Source: Vitis vinifera
Taxonomy: Eukaryota; Streptophyta; Magnoliopsida; Vitales; Vitaceae
Length of the DNA: 64,000 nucleotides
Direction: 5' to 3'
NCBI RefSeq assembly: GCF_030704535.1
Contig: NC_081820.1
Location: forward strand, 21,145,001 to 21,209,000
The notes below the pieces were generated by a model. That model ran no database searches. It saw only the letters and a program-made list of their open reading frames with translations, and was not told the DNA's origin. How positions within the stretch are numbered: the first letter of the stretch is position 1; each line of letters starts with the position of its first letter. The position numbers were made by a program, and so were the translations under genes. Below are positions 34,431 to 47,114 of the stretch, piece by piece.

Positions 34431-35571
34431 ACTTGCATGTATGTGGGTGTGCATTTGAATAATCCAGTGACATGGGGTTTGATTTCCAACTTGGTAGGCT
34501 TCCGTTTCCATTATTTTATTTTTCTTTTTGTCTTTCTTCTTCCTTTATAACTCTTTTCTCTTTGTCTTCAGCTCATGTAAGTAGTTGGAAGCTTGCCCTT
34601 TTTGACTCCAAGTTGGTAGTGTCCATGTGGGCCCCAAGTACAATAATTAATACTTGGCCATTGAGTTGGGATTCTTGACTTGCCGGGACAAAGACCCATA
34701 TTTATCACATGCTGGGCTAGCAGCTGCCGGCTGGACCAAGCTAAAGATCGATATTAATACAGAATTTTAGAAAATCTATAATGACGTAGATTATATATTC
34801 AAGTCATAAATTAATAATTTTTTAATCAAAGTTATTAATATCGGAACTTCTTTGAATAATGTTGATATCAAATACCACTTGAGAGAAAAATATGATTGAT
34901 AAAAATGATACTGTCTAATTAATTTTTAATTTCCTACATTTTGAATGAAAGTTGCTTAAGTGTATAATTTTTTAGGCCATATAATACCTATTTGAATTTT
35001 CCTTTTTAAATTATGATTTTTCACCAATCATGATTTTAAAAGAATTATGAAAATCAGATTAAATATGTAGTCCAAGGAGGATACACTAATTACTGAGCTA
35101 TAATTATGGAGAATCTTTGGCGATGATGGCCTTTGTCACAATCAAAGATCCATTTAAAAAAAATAAAAAAATCAAAATTTATAAAAATATTTAAAAAAAA
35201 CTTCAATAAATTATAAAATAAATAATAATACAAATATTAAAGTTACTTTATTAAAAAAAATTTACAATAGTACTTGAAATAAGTTTATTTCATTTATTAC
35301 TAAAATAATGATCTATGTAGTTTAAATGTATTTAAAGATATAAAAGAAATTATGATATATGTATAATTATTATTATTTGTTTAAAAAATATATATATTTT
35401 ATTTATTTATTATATAAAGGGATATAAAAAAATATTAATTTATTAAGAAAATTACCATGATTGCTTTTATATTTTCAATAATGAGTCAAATGAAATTTAA
35501 AAATAAGATAATTAAAATTATTCTATTTACTAAAATTAAATTAGTATATATGAAACCTAAGTACATATGGG
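34431..35571 (-). other. STS5 upstream block and AT-rich spacer
   Basis: 34,431-34,760 is the STS upstream block, single-copy for the 40-base unit; the W-box position reads TTGGCC here. 34,760-34,990 resembles 52,020-52,240 upstream of STS6. 35,150-35,571 is AT-rich with no gene and matches, inverted, about 62,840-63,240. Confidence 0.5.
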
Positions 35572-35579
35572 CCTCCCTG

Positions 35580-36037
35580 TAGAGATGGCAATGGGGCGGG
35601 TTTTTTCGGGTACCCGCCCCTAATGGGACCGGGTTTAATTTTAATAAACGGGTTTGGGACGGGTATGAGATTTTTTTTTTAAACCAGGAGCAAGTTCGGG
35701 TATTGCCCCATCCCGTCCCGCCCCGCACTAATTATATATAAAATTAAATTAAATTTAAAATTTAAAATTAATTTAATTTAAATTTAAATTTTACTATTTT
35801 TAATATATAGATAATAATAAAAAATTTAATAAAATAAGTTATAAAAAATATAATAATTTTCATATTTATAAAATATATTTATTTTAATGTAATTAAAAAA
35901 TTTAAAAGTAATTTTTAAAAAAAAATTAAAAAAAAAGAAAAAAGTTAAACGGGGCAGGGATGGGAATTGTTTTTAATAAACGGGATGGGGTTGGGATGGG
36001 GGTGATCCATCCCGAACTCGTCCCGTTGCCATTCCTA
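35580..36037. mobile_element. hAT-type MITE, 458 bp, with 8-bp target-site duplication
   Basis: Ends are TAGAGATGGCAATGGG and, inverted, TAGGAATGGCAACGGG (13 of 16 identical). Both sides carry the identical 8-base duplication CCTCCCTG (35,572-35,579 and 36,038-36,045), the length made by hAT transposases. GC-rich subterminal GGGCGGG-type repeats flank an AT-rich core. Small frames reading through its ends are not genes. It has no transposase and would need one in trans. Confidence 0.9.
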
Positions 36038-36045
36038 CCTCCCTG

Positions 36046-36562
36046 CTTGGTGAGGGCCATACTAATGACCCCTTTCCCTTAAAAATAGAGTTTAGGTGTT
36101 GTGCCAATGTGATACCATGGAAATCCTGGAAAAAAAAAACAGTGAAATTATTCCAAAATTCACCTCTCCACCAATTATCTCTTCCTTGTATCATAATCGT
36201 CATAGTCGATATACTTAAAAATATTTGATATTTCAATGAATTTTTGTGATATTTTAATCTATGATCACACTACATTATTTCTTATTGATATTTATATTGA
36301 ATTGAGACAATGTAGGAGTATTAACTTAATTAGATCAGGAGTTTTATAACGAGCAATACTTTGTTGATGTCGTTTATAAATTAATAAGTTGGATCATCTC
36401 TCTTATTCATACATAATATTCACATACATTTACCTATATATTATTTTGGGTTAATTATGAACTCAAGATCTAGAGTAAAGAAAGAGATAGAAAGACTTTG
36501 TTTAGAAGCATTTGAGAATACACTTGTTATATTATTTGAAAGTCAATAGAATGGGCCTTATG
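36046..36562. other. Low-copy spacer, part of inverted arm 1
   Basis: No gene seen. It matches reversed 57,226-57,661 and 62,744-62,830. An 87-codon minus-strand frame (35,973-36,236) straddles the MITE border and is not credible. Confidence 0.5.
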
Positions 36563-38570
36563 TGTTGGTAATTTTGACTCAAAATTTTTATTTTTTTTAT
36601 TTTTACTAAAGTCAATATTCATATAGTTTAGGTTTTAGATAAATTATCCTTATAACATTGAGTAGGATTTGGAAACTTATCGTTTAGGATTAATCTATAC
36701 AACTATATAGATATGTGGTTTTATATAGGATTTCAAGAGAGTGAAAAAGTAAACGAAAAATGAACAAAGATAGACAACGTGTGTATCAGAGTTTGGGTAG
36801 AAATAGGTTGAGAGAGTTTGGTTGTGTATTTTTTAACTTTATTAATAAATTTGATTCCTTTTTCCCATAGATGTAGGTGATTATGTAGAACCATGCAAAT
36901 CTTTTGACTTTTCTATTTCACTTTATGTTTCTTAGTGTGTTTGGGTGTTGTGATTTCCTAACAAGTGGTACAAGAGTCATGTTGTGAAGATCATGGGAAA
37001 ATTATTTAGAAAATGATGTTTGACATAATGTATGATATTGAGTACTTTGATGGAAAGAATAATTTTAGTATCTAGCATGGTACTGTTAGAGATAGTTTGG
37101 TGCAACAATGACTTCTCAAAGTGTTACTAGGTAAGAAACTAGAGAACATGATGAATGAAAAATGAGAAGAATTAGATGTAAGAGCGGTAGGCACTATTCA
37201 TTTAAGTTTGACTCATAAAATAAAATATATTGTTTTGAATAAGAAATATCCTTCTCAATTAAGGGAGAAGTTAGAGAAAATTGATATATCAAAATCCCTT
37301 AACAAATAGACTATATTTGAAGAAACAATTATATAAGTCGAATATGGATTAAAGAACTGATGTTCATATTTATATAAATAAATTTAATAAGTGTACGACC
37401 CATTTGTTGAGTGTAAAGGTCAACATTAGTGAGAAACTATTATTTTATTGGCATCCCTACCAAGATCATCTAAGACATTGGTGAGTATGCTTTTTAGTTG
37501 GAAAGACAATGTTCACTATGGATGAGGTGTTAACTGCTTGTTTAGAGACAAAAATTATTAAGTAGTAAGTAGTTTGTTTCATACTAAACAAGCTCTTATG
37601 ATGAAGTCTAAATCACATTGTGATAGGAGTAAATCATGAAGGAGATATTAAGATAGGAGAGTTGATCATTTCCAATCACACTACTAGAGGAATGTAGAGG
37701 GTTATTATTTCCATAAAAGGGATGTATCACGAGGTATTGTGAAAAAATGACAAAGCACCTAGAAGAAAAGAAAAATATTGAATTTCAAGAGGCTTTGAAA
37801 TCTACTAATATTGTTGATAAAAAGTTTAATAAGTAAGGTGATGTTCTTTCTATTATAGTTGATGAAAGTTTTTGTAACTCTCGGATTTTATTTTCTTGAT
37901 GTTCACTTCATATGGGACCATATAAGAAGTGGTTTGATACCTATTAGGAATGTAATGCTAGTACTGTTTAAATAGAAATTGGTTCAAGCTCTAAAACCAT
38001 TAGGATTGGTACTAGGAAAGTGAAGTTGTTTGATAGTGTTGTAATGACATTATCTAATATTAAGCATGTTCTAAAGTTGAGGAGGGAGTTTAATTTCTTT
38101 GACAGCTCCAAGCATTGTGGGCTATAACTTTTCTACAAAAAACGATAATATAAATATTAATAAAGATGTTTTGATAGCTATAAAAAGAAAAAAAGGTGAA
38201 ACATTTTATACACTTAGACTGGAAAGACATTGTTAGTTGGAGTTGTGATGGTGGAATAATGTCATGAAGAGTTTTATGATAAAGAAGTTATTGGACTAGA
38301 TTTAGAAAAAAATGTGACAAGATGTTAGTATTATAAGAAAACACAATGATAGGATGATCAAGACTCCATTTTCAACTAAAGGCTTATTGGCACGAAGATG
38401 AGACTAATTGCAAAACAAATGAAGTTATGAAGAAGGCAAGGGTGGTATCTTGAGTTAAGCTCAACAAAAGTTTGAACTTGACACATTTATTCTAATTGTG
38501 TAGTGGTAGCACCTTACTCATTGAGGGTGCAAAGGTAGGTACCAAAGAGAGATAAACCTATCCTATATTT
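36563..38570 (+). mobile_element. Copia family A element: 5' LTR, gag and protease relic
   Basis: The 5' LTR spans 36,563-36,963 (TGTTGGTAATTTTGAC to TTTCCTAACA, 401 bases). A decayed primer site TGGTACAAGAGTC is at 36,966-36,978. Gag begins near 37,020 (IEYFDGKNNFSIWHGTVRDS) and the protease/pre-integrase relic lies at about 37,860-38,240. Many stops and frameshifts. From about 38,510 it jumps to sequence normally found just before the 3' LTR, so nearly all of pol is deleted. Confidence 0.8.
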
Positions 38571-39830
38571 CTTAATTTCATATCCCAAAATCAGATTAAC
38601 TACATGCAGAACTTTTTAGGCTTTTCTAAATCCTATGCACAATAGAAAAATTGCAATTTTAAACATTAATAGGATTCAAAATGTTCATTAGAAAATATCA
38701 CTTGAGATTCGGACATTGTGAAATCTAATCCATACAATAAAGATGAAAATAAAAGTTGTTGGAGGTCTCGAATATACCTAAGATCTTTTGTTTGATGGCT
38801 CTTCTTTAATCCTGGTGCACAACTGGTTGAGAAAAAGTGAGGATGGAAACTATGACTCTCACTCTAGATGGTGGAAGATGACTCACTTATGAAAAAATGA
38901 TAGACCCCTAAGGGGTATTTATAAGGTTCTCCAACTCGGCTTAAGTGACTTGAGCCCATTAAGGGCTTGGGTCACTTAATCTATCTCAAAACAGGTCCTA
39001 ATTGATTAATTAACCTAATATAATCATCTAATTAATCAGTTAGCCAATTCTAAAGACTTTGTTCACTAACCCCTATGCAACTTTGTATAATTTTCAAAAC
39101 ACCCTAATGTCCAAAAATAAACCTAGAGTCAATCTAATCGTCATAAACCATGCCAACAAGGTATATGAGTTTGAGAATGGACCATTAAGGCCCATAGGAT
39201 AATACTAGCTCCTATAAAATCCAATTTTGGAGTTGATTCAACATTCCACTATAAATAATCAATTGCATTCCAATACCCTATATAAATAACAACGAGACAC
39301 TAAGTGCTCGGGTTTGTGACTTGTTATCTATTGCATTTAGTTTTTCCATGAACTGATGTTCGTAGTCTAACAAAGTTATCAGTCTTTCAAAAGTACCTCA
39401 CTATCCTTAAGTTACAAATCCTCCTATTGTGTATTCAGCTAACATATCTTAGCTCTCTAAGAGCTTATGTCAAGTTGCACTTAAGGAACTATTATGACCA
39501 TAGTTTACATGAACACACCTCCTAAGGATTATCTAAGGGGACACTTTGTCTCAATCTTATGGGATATCATGGTGTCTTTATTGAGAATAACTATTACTAT
39601 CGGTTTCCATCAACAGTGACCTAATCCATAAGGAATATATGATCAACTTAGGATCTCACCCGTTGGTCAAAGTCAATGCTAACTTCAAGCTCAATATTCT
39701 CTCAAGGTTGAGAGACAACTCAATGAAGCAACATAAGGAAGTCATGACTACTTGATAGTCTTAAGTCATGACATAACATAGGTCTTGTCCAATGTGTAAC
39801 TATACACACTAGCACACTAATCATAGGAAG
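38571..39830 (-). mobile_element. Family B LTR fragment, reversed
   Basis: On the minus strand it follows the order of the family B LTR: TGTAAG-proximal tracts missing, GTCATGACTTAAG, GAGAGAATATTGAGC, the GACCCATAAGAG-type segment and GCTTAAGTGACTTGAGCC. Both termini are lost. It is inserted in or joined to the Copia A remnant. Confidence 0.65.
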
Positions 39831-40141
39831 CTTATTATTTAGGATTAGCCTATAAACTCTATAAATGTATGGTTTTATGTAAGAAAATTGTTTGGGAGAG
39901 GTCATTTATTTTTTATGGATAAATTACTTTTATAACAAAGTATATTAGTCGATTTGCAATGGTTTAAATCCATCACAATAATACTCTTTTGTCAACGGAT
40001 ATTTACTATTGCAATTATTGTTGATAAAATAATTACATGTATAAGCAATGGGTAATTTAATTTACAATGGAGTAGGTGTCTTAGAAATTCGTAACAACTG
40101 AAATCCATTAAAAAAGTAAACTTAGGTGGGTTGAAAAAACT

Positions 40142-40143
<2 letters not shown>
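39831..40143. other. LTR scraps and spacer
   Basis: 39,831-39,900 resembles a family A LTR interior. 40,030-40,140 matches, inverted, 56,090-56,180 (AAACTTAGGTGGGTTG). Nothing coding. Confidence 0.45.

Positions 40144-40201
<58 letters not shown>
40144..40201. repeat. (AT)n microsatellite, about 29 units
   Basis: Uninterrupted alternating AT of about 58 bases. It is absent from the paralogous place in arm 2 (near 56,100), so it expanded after duplication. Confidence 0.9.
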
Positions 40202-40204
<3 letters not shown>

Positions 40205-41975
40205 GTAGTGAACAATTTATGAGTCTGAAAATGAATGAAGGAATTTATATTCATATAAATAAATTTAATAAGTGTATAACCTATTAATTGAGCATAAAGG
40301 TCAATAGTGAGGAGGAAGATGCAATTATTATTTTATTGGCATCCCTATCAAAATAAAATGAGACATTGGTGATTATGCTTTTAATTGGAAAGAAAACGTT
40401 TATTGTGGATGAGGTGTCAATTGCTCGTCTAGAAATAAAAATCTATAAGAAACCAAGTAGTTCGTTTCATATTGAATAAGTTCTTATTGTGAAGTCTGAA
40501 TCACATCGTGGTAGGAGTAAATCATAAGAGAGATATTAAGATAGAGGAATTGATCATTTTCAATAAGACTATTAGGGGGATGTGGAGTGTTATTATTTCC
40601 ACAAAAAAAAAAAAAAAAAAAACGTCATAAGGTATTGTGAAGAAATGACAAAGCAACAAGAGGAAAAGAAAATTCCTGAATCTCAAGAAACTTCAAAATC
40701 TATTAATATTACTGATAAAAAGTTTGATAAGGTAATGTTTTTATTATTATAGGTGATGAAAATTTTTATGACTTTTAGATTTTAGATTCTTGATGTTTAT
40801 TTCATATGGGCCCATATAAGGAGTTGTTTGATACCTATAAGGAATGCAATGCTACTACAACTTTAATAAGAAATTGTTCAAGCTCCAAAATCATTAGGAT
40901 TGGTACTATAAAAGTGATGATGTTAAATGGTATTGTAAGGACATTGACTAATGTTAAACATGTTCCAAAGTTAAGAAATATTTTAATTTTTTTGGGAACT
41001 CTAAGAATTATGGGTTATAATTTTTCTACAAAGAATAATATTATGAACATTAATAAAGGGGCTTTGATAGCTATAAAAAAGGAAAAAGATGAAACATTTT
41101 TAAAACATTGATTGGGAAGACAATGTTAGGTGGAGTTATGGTGATGGAGCAACCATGAAGAGTTTTATCCTAAAGAAATTATTAGATTAGATTTAGAAGA
41201 ACATGACAAGATGTTGATATAAGATTAAATTTTTTTTTATAAAAAAAACACTAAGGCAAGATGATCAAGAATCTATTTTCAAGTAAAGGTACTTATAGGC
41301 ATAAAAATGAGACTAATTGGAAAACAAATGAAGTTATAAAGAAGATAAAGACGATTTCTCAAGACAAGTTCAATGAGCATTTGAAATGAGAGATAAATAT
41401 ACATATAGATTGAGAGAATTTGAGTCAAGGTAAAGATTTTTGGTAATTTTGAATCAAATTATTTATTGTTTATTTTTAGGAAAGTCAATATTTGTAGAGT
41501 TTATGGTTGAGTAAATTACCTTTCTAAGTTTGACTAAGATTTGAAAACTTATCCTTTAGGGTTAGCATATAGGACTCTATCCATACGTGGCTTTACATAG
41601 GATTTCATGACCGATGGAAAAGAAATGAATGAAGAGTGAAGAGAAATTGGAAAATGGTGCATTGGGTTTTGGGTAGAGAGAGGATGATACAGTTTGAGTC
41701 TATATTTTTTAAGTTTATTAATAAATTCAATCTCCTTCTATAATAGACATAGGTGATTAGGTTGAACCAAATAAATTGTTTCTCTTCTGTAATTTATTTT
41801 ATTTTTCCAATTGTATTTAGGTGTTGTTATTTTTTCAATCTAAAGTTTATTATAAAATTGATCTCCTTCTATTGCGGACATGGGCAATTAGGTCAAACCT
41901 TATAAATCTTTTATCTTCTCTAATTTATTTTATTTTTCCTATTGTATTTGAGTGTAGTGATTTTCCTAACAACTT
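40202..41975 (+). mobile_element. Copia family A remnant with gag-protease and 3' LTRs
   Basis: Gag C-terminal and protease-like sequence runs 40,230-41,110; the longest intact frame (40,806-41,111, 101 codons) covers the protease/GAG-pre-integrase junction (VKHVPKLRNILIFLGTLRIM). A run of about 18 A is at 40,604-40,621. A family A LTR starts near 41,440, ending about 41,827, followed by a second partial LTR end to 41,975. Paralogous to 55,330-56,180 inverted. Confidence 0.75.
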
Positions 41976-43282
41976 TGCTTATCTTTCTTCACTTTTTGTT
42001 CTCTTTTTGACCTCTCTTTTGAAATCCTATGAAAAAAACCATATATTAATAAAGTCTTATAGATTAACCCTTAATGATAAGTTTTTGAATCCTTGTCAAA
42101 CTTAAAAAGCCAATTTACTCAAACATTAACTCTACAAATATTGAATTTCCTCAAATTAAAAAATAAATAATTTGAGTCAAATTTACCAACAATCTCGACC
42201 TAGACCGAAGTTCTCTCATTCTACATGTAAGGTTATCTTTTTTTGATACCCACGTTTACACTCCCTTATGAGTGAAACAATAAGCTTGAGATACATTTAT
42301 TGCCAATTCACCCATTGTCCCAACCTATGATTTTTGTGAGTTTTAGACCCATTAGGTCCATGGGCTTCCTCATAGCCTAAAACCAATTATGCTATTCTAT
42401 TTTGTTTGTGGGGCAAAAATAAATTTGCATACTTACTCAATAAGCTTTGTGATTCGTACATAAAAAGGATGGATTTAACTAGTATTCAAAAGGAAATTGT
42501 TTTGATATTGAATTGGTGTAAAAATCTATTCATAAACACCGAGAAAATGGGGCTTCCTTGTTCTATTCATTTCATTTGACCTAAATGAGGTTAGTAAAAT
42601 AAAATAAACTAGAAAACAAAAGATTTACATGGTTTGGCCTAATTGCTTATATCCCCTACACAAAGAGGTCAAATTTATTAATAAACTTCATAAATACAAA
42701 CTCAAACTCTCTAAACCTCCCTTTACTATAAACCTAATACACTCTTTGCCTAACTTTCTTAACTCTTTGTTAACTTTTTCACTCTCTTGAAATCATATGT
42801 AAAACCACATATTTATAGAGCTTTATGGTTTAAACCTAAATCAATAGTTTCATAATCCTAGTCAAACTTAAAAAGATAATTTTTTAAAATACAAACTCTA
42901 TAAATATTGTCTTTACTAAAAATACAGAATAAATTATTTGAGGTAACTTCCAAAAACCTCAATATTGACTCAAATTCATTCAATCTTGCATAATTAATGA
43001 GAATAAACATGTATCAAGTTCAAATTTTCGTCAAACTAGACTCGAGAAACTATTTTTCTCTTTTTTGATAACTTTATTCCTTTTTCAATTAGTATCATCC
43101 TTATGCTAATGAGTACTCTTATTTGAAAATAGAATCTTGATCATCTTGTTCCACTTTTCTACTTTGACAACTTCTTTAACTCTAGGAAAATACTCTCTAT
43201 GGTGTGACTTCACCCTCATAGCTTCACCTAAAATTGTCTTCTCAATTAAGGTGTATAAATATTTCACATTTTTCTTTTGTGT
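41976..43282 (-). mobile_element. Copia family A remnant, reversed
   Basis: On the minus strand this follows the same order as 9,990-11,300: protease (43,100-43,282), LTR (about 42,600-42,890), internal 3' segment (42,190-42,590) and the start of the next LTR (ending CCAACA at about 42,182). Meets a forward LTR near 41,975, making an inverted LTR pair. Confidence 0.7.
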
Positions 43283-45138
43283 TGTTAGGATTGAGCCCAA
43301 AAAAAGATGATATGATATAACAGATTGAGATTCATTTATAAATTTTTTATCTATGTTTCTTGTTTTCTCATTTATTATCCTATTTGCATTAATTAGTTAC
43401 TAATTTGAGTATACACACCCACATCACTTGCATTGTACATAGCTTGGGAGCATTAGGAGTTACACAGAAGATCCAAGTCATGGGTTCCTTACAAAGTGAT
43501 GAGCCATCCATAGTTGGTTAATGGATTTGGGCATTCTTTTTTAGACTGTATTGCACTACCTCCTAATTGGGGGGATGACTTGTTCTAGTCATCGGGATGG
43601 TTTTCCATGGTAAGTGCACTATTATATGTAATACACACTAGACAAGACTTATGGCGAATCATGATGTAAGTCATGGGTTCTTTGAAAAGTGATGAGTTGT
43701 CCATAGTTGGTTAATGGATTTGGGAAATCTATTTTGAAACTGTAGTGACCTCCTAATTGGGGAGATGACTTGTACTGGTCATCGGGATGGTTTTCCCATG
43801 GCGAGTGCACTATTGTATGTGATGTACACTGGACAAGACTTATGGTAAATCATGACGTAAGGCTATTAGTTATCATGATTCACTTGTTAGGATTGAGCCT
43901 TTAAAAGCAAGAAATACTATAACAAAGTTAGACTTTACTATCCCTGGGTTATCCCTTTTATGCATTGACATTGATTTGAACATTTAACTCATATCTCTTA
44001 CATTGTACATGACTTGGGTGTATTAAGAGTTGGATAAAGGATACAAGTCATTAGATTCATGTAAATAGATAAGTTGTCCATAGTCAATTTATGGATTTTG
44101 GCAATCCAATAAAGACTGTAGTGCATTACCTCCTAATTTGAGGGATGGTTTATCTTAACCATCAAAACTAATTTCCCATAGTGAGTGCAATAGTGTATAC
44201 TGGACAAGACATACGATGAATCATAACATAAGACTATCTATTGTCATGATTTACTAAGCTACTATATTGTGTAGACTCTCAACCTTGTGAGGATATTGAA
44301 ACTATGTTAAAATCAACAAGAGACTTTAACTTATGAGTGAAATCCTAAAGTAGTCATATATCCTTATAAATTGAGTTATTCTTGATGGAGGCCAGTGATA
44401 ATACATATTCTCAATAAATGCATCATGATATCTCATGAAATTGACACAGTGTGTCCCCTTAGATGATCCAAAGGACATGTGATCATGAAATCTATAATGT
44501 CATAGTAATTCCTTAAGTGAAATTTAACATATGTTCTTTATGAGTTAGAATACATCAATTGATAATATAATAAGTGAGAGTTGTGACTCAAGGATTATAG
44601 AGATAATCTTGATAGGTGATAGGTGATAACACTACCTTATTAGATTACAGATACCAATTCATGAGGAGTCAACATGCAGTGGATGGTAGGTCATGGACCC
44701 AAGCTTCGTCTCATTGTTATTTACATAAGGTACTAGAATACAGTTAATTTTCTTTAGGGGAATGTTGAATCAACTTCAAAATTAGATTTTGAGAGAGCCA
44801 ATACTTCTATGGGTTCCAATGGTCCCCATTCTGAGCTCATATACCATGATGACACAATTTATGAAGGTTGAAGCTCTAAGTTCACTCTTATACATAAGAG
44901 TGTTTTAGTAATTATGCACAGTAACACAAAGGATAGTGAAAAAGGTCTCTAGATTGGTCTAATTGACTAACTAGAAAGCCCTATGTGGTTAGTTAATAAA
45001 TTAGGACTTGTTTTGGATTAGATTAAGTGACTCAAGCCTCGATGGGCACAGGTCACTTAAGCCTAGTGGCTAACCCTATAAATACCCTTTTAAGGATTGC
45101 AGTTTCCCAATGACTTTCAATTAGTCATTTTACACCTC

Positions 45139-45173
<35 letters not shown>

Positions 45174-46494
45174 TCAAAGGTTTTTCTTTTCCATTACCCA
45201 TACTTTGAAGTGCCAAAATCATGGTTTGAGTCATCAAGTAGAAGATCCTGGGTGTACAAGACCTTCAGACTTCTTCTTATCCACATGGAATTGATCTGGG
45301 AATATCTAAGTTAGGGTATGAGTTTTTCTTTTTCATCTCTAGATCTTTATCTTAATATGGTTTTTGTAGCTATATGTTTCCCTTTTAGTAGATTTAGAGA
45401 AGGCCTAGGATAATTTACATGCACTTTACAATATTCAAGTTTAGGGAATGGAGATATCTAGATTTCCCAACATCATTAAACTACTATACTGCATGGACTT
45501 TCAACCTTAAGAGGATATTGAGTTTGTGCTAAAGTCAATAAAAGGCTTTAATCTATGAGTGAGACCTTAAGGTGGTCACATGTCCCTATGAATTGAGTCA
45601 CTATTGATGGAGGTTGGCAACAATAAGTATTGTAAATAAAGACACCATGATATCTTATAGGTTTGAGACATTGTGTCCATTTGGGTAATTCAAAGGACAT
45701 GTGATCTAGAAGACTATGACCATAGTATTTCTTTTAGTAGAAATTTCACATATGCCCATTGGAGCTAGAGTACGTTAATTGATCACATAATAAATGAGAT
45801 CTATAACTCAAATATTAGAGAGGTAATTTTAATAGGTGATAGCACTACCTTGTTAGATTATAAACACCAATTCATAGGGAATCTACATGTAGTGGATAAT
45901 AAGTCATAGACACAAGCTTTGTCTCATTGTTATTTACATAGGGTATTGAAGTGCAGTTGATTCTCTATAACAGGATGCTGAATCAACTTCATAATTTGAT
46001 TTTAAAGGAACAAGTACTCTTATGGGTCCTAGTGGTCCCCACTCTAAGCTCATATACCATGATGACAAGGTTTACGAGTGTTGGATCGACTCTCGATTCA
46101 CTCTTGTGCATAAGAGCGTTTTGATAATTACATAAGGTTGCATAGGGGATGGTGAATAAGGTTTCTAGATTAGGCTAATTAATTAATTAGATGATCTTGT
46201 GTGATTAATTAATCAATTAGAACCCCTTTAGGCTACATTAAGTAACCTAAGCTTATGTGGTTTAACTCACTTAAGCTTAGTAGGGAAACCATATAAATAT
46301 CCCCTTAGGGATTAAGGTTTCATAATCACTTTTCAAAAAGTCATCTTTCATTTTTTGAGAGAGAGAGAAAGGTATGAGACCTTCAAAGTTTTCAAGCATC
46401 TTCTTCACCGCATAGATTTGATTTGGGAACATTCAAATCTAGACAGTTTTTTAAAGCTTTGTTATTCCATATCCTTATATATCCTTATGTATTA

Positions 46495-46525
<31 letters not shown>

Positions 46526-46624
46526 TTTATTTGCTTCATTGCTAGGATATAGAAGCCCTAGGGAAAGTTTCATATACTTAACCTAAGTTTGGGTTAGGGT
46601 TAAAAATATATGGGGTTTCCTACA
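43283..46624 (+). mobile_element. Family B LTR (outer), copy 2, split by a solo LTR
   Basis: Starts TGTTAGGATTGAGCC at 43,283, is interrupted at 43,885-45,472, and ends TTTCCTACA at 46,624 with the expected CA. The primer site variant TGGTATTAGAGCC follows at 46,627-46,639. Structure identical to copy 1. Confidence 0.8.
43885..45472 (+). mobile_element. Family B solo LTR, copy 2
   Basis: 1,588 bases from TGTTAGGATTGAGCC to TTTCCCAACA, flanked by TCACT (43,880-43,884) and TCATT (45,473-45,477) exactly as in copy 1. A (GA)n microsatellite at about 45,140-45,170 is longer than in copy 1. Confidence 0.8.
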
Positions 46625-47114
46625 ATTGGTATTAGAGCCTTAGGTTAGTAAACAACATGATATAAGCTTTCTAGGGTATGCTAATGGTTGTTTTACCTGG
46701 ATTTTTGTTTATCCCATGGCCTTAGGGATTTTTCTTAAAGAAAAATAAATTTCATGAGAAGTATTTTCCATTGTTATTTTTCTAAAACTGGTTGTTAAAA
46801 GTCACATTGTTATTTCTTTTTTAGACTATCCACTTGGTTTGGATAGGTGGTTCTGCAAACTCTTCCCCCTAAGAGAAAGATAATGACACCTCTAGTGATA
46901 GTGGTCCTCCTGGCTCTTTTTCCCGCAGAGAAGGACAAAACTACCAAGTCTTTTTGGCTATCCTCTTTAAGAGAAGAAAGACTTTTGTGGATATAGATAG
47001 TTCAAGGATAAAAGAATAAAAGAGCAATTCTTTTAGCATAGGAGTCTCGGTTTAAGAAATAAATAACAGTTTTAGAAAATGTCATGATAAAGAGTTTATT
47101 TTAAGAAAGGTTAC
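46625..47114 (+). mobile_element. Family B leader, copy 2
   Basis: Primer site and non-coding leader parallel to 4,055-4,525, with the same three AAGAGAA hairpin-like motifs. No gag. Confidence 0.55.

Larger units (their letters stand above)
34431..36562. repeat. Inverted duplication, arm 1
   Basis: Reverse complement of 57,226-57,661 plus 62,744-63,900, once the Copia element at 57,667-62,738 and the MITE at 35,580-36,037 are set aside. Matching landmarks include the STS upstream block, the AT-rich stretch near 35,480 versus 62,960, and GAT-rich sequence near 36,190 versus 57,615. The similarity continues past 36,562 into shared Copia sequence. Confidence 0.75.

Noticed and set aside
35486-35728. 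80-codon minus-strand frame at the MITE left end
   Set aside because: It crosses the target-site duplication and GC-rich MITE terminus; composition artefact.
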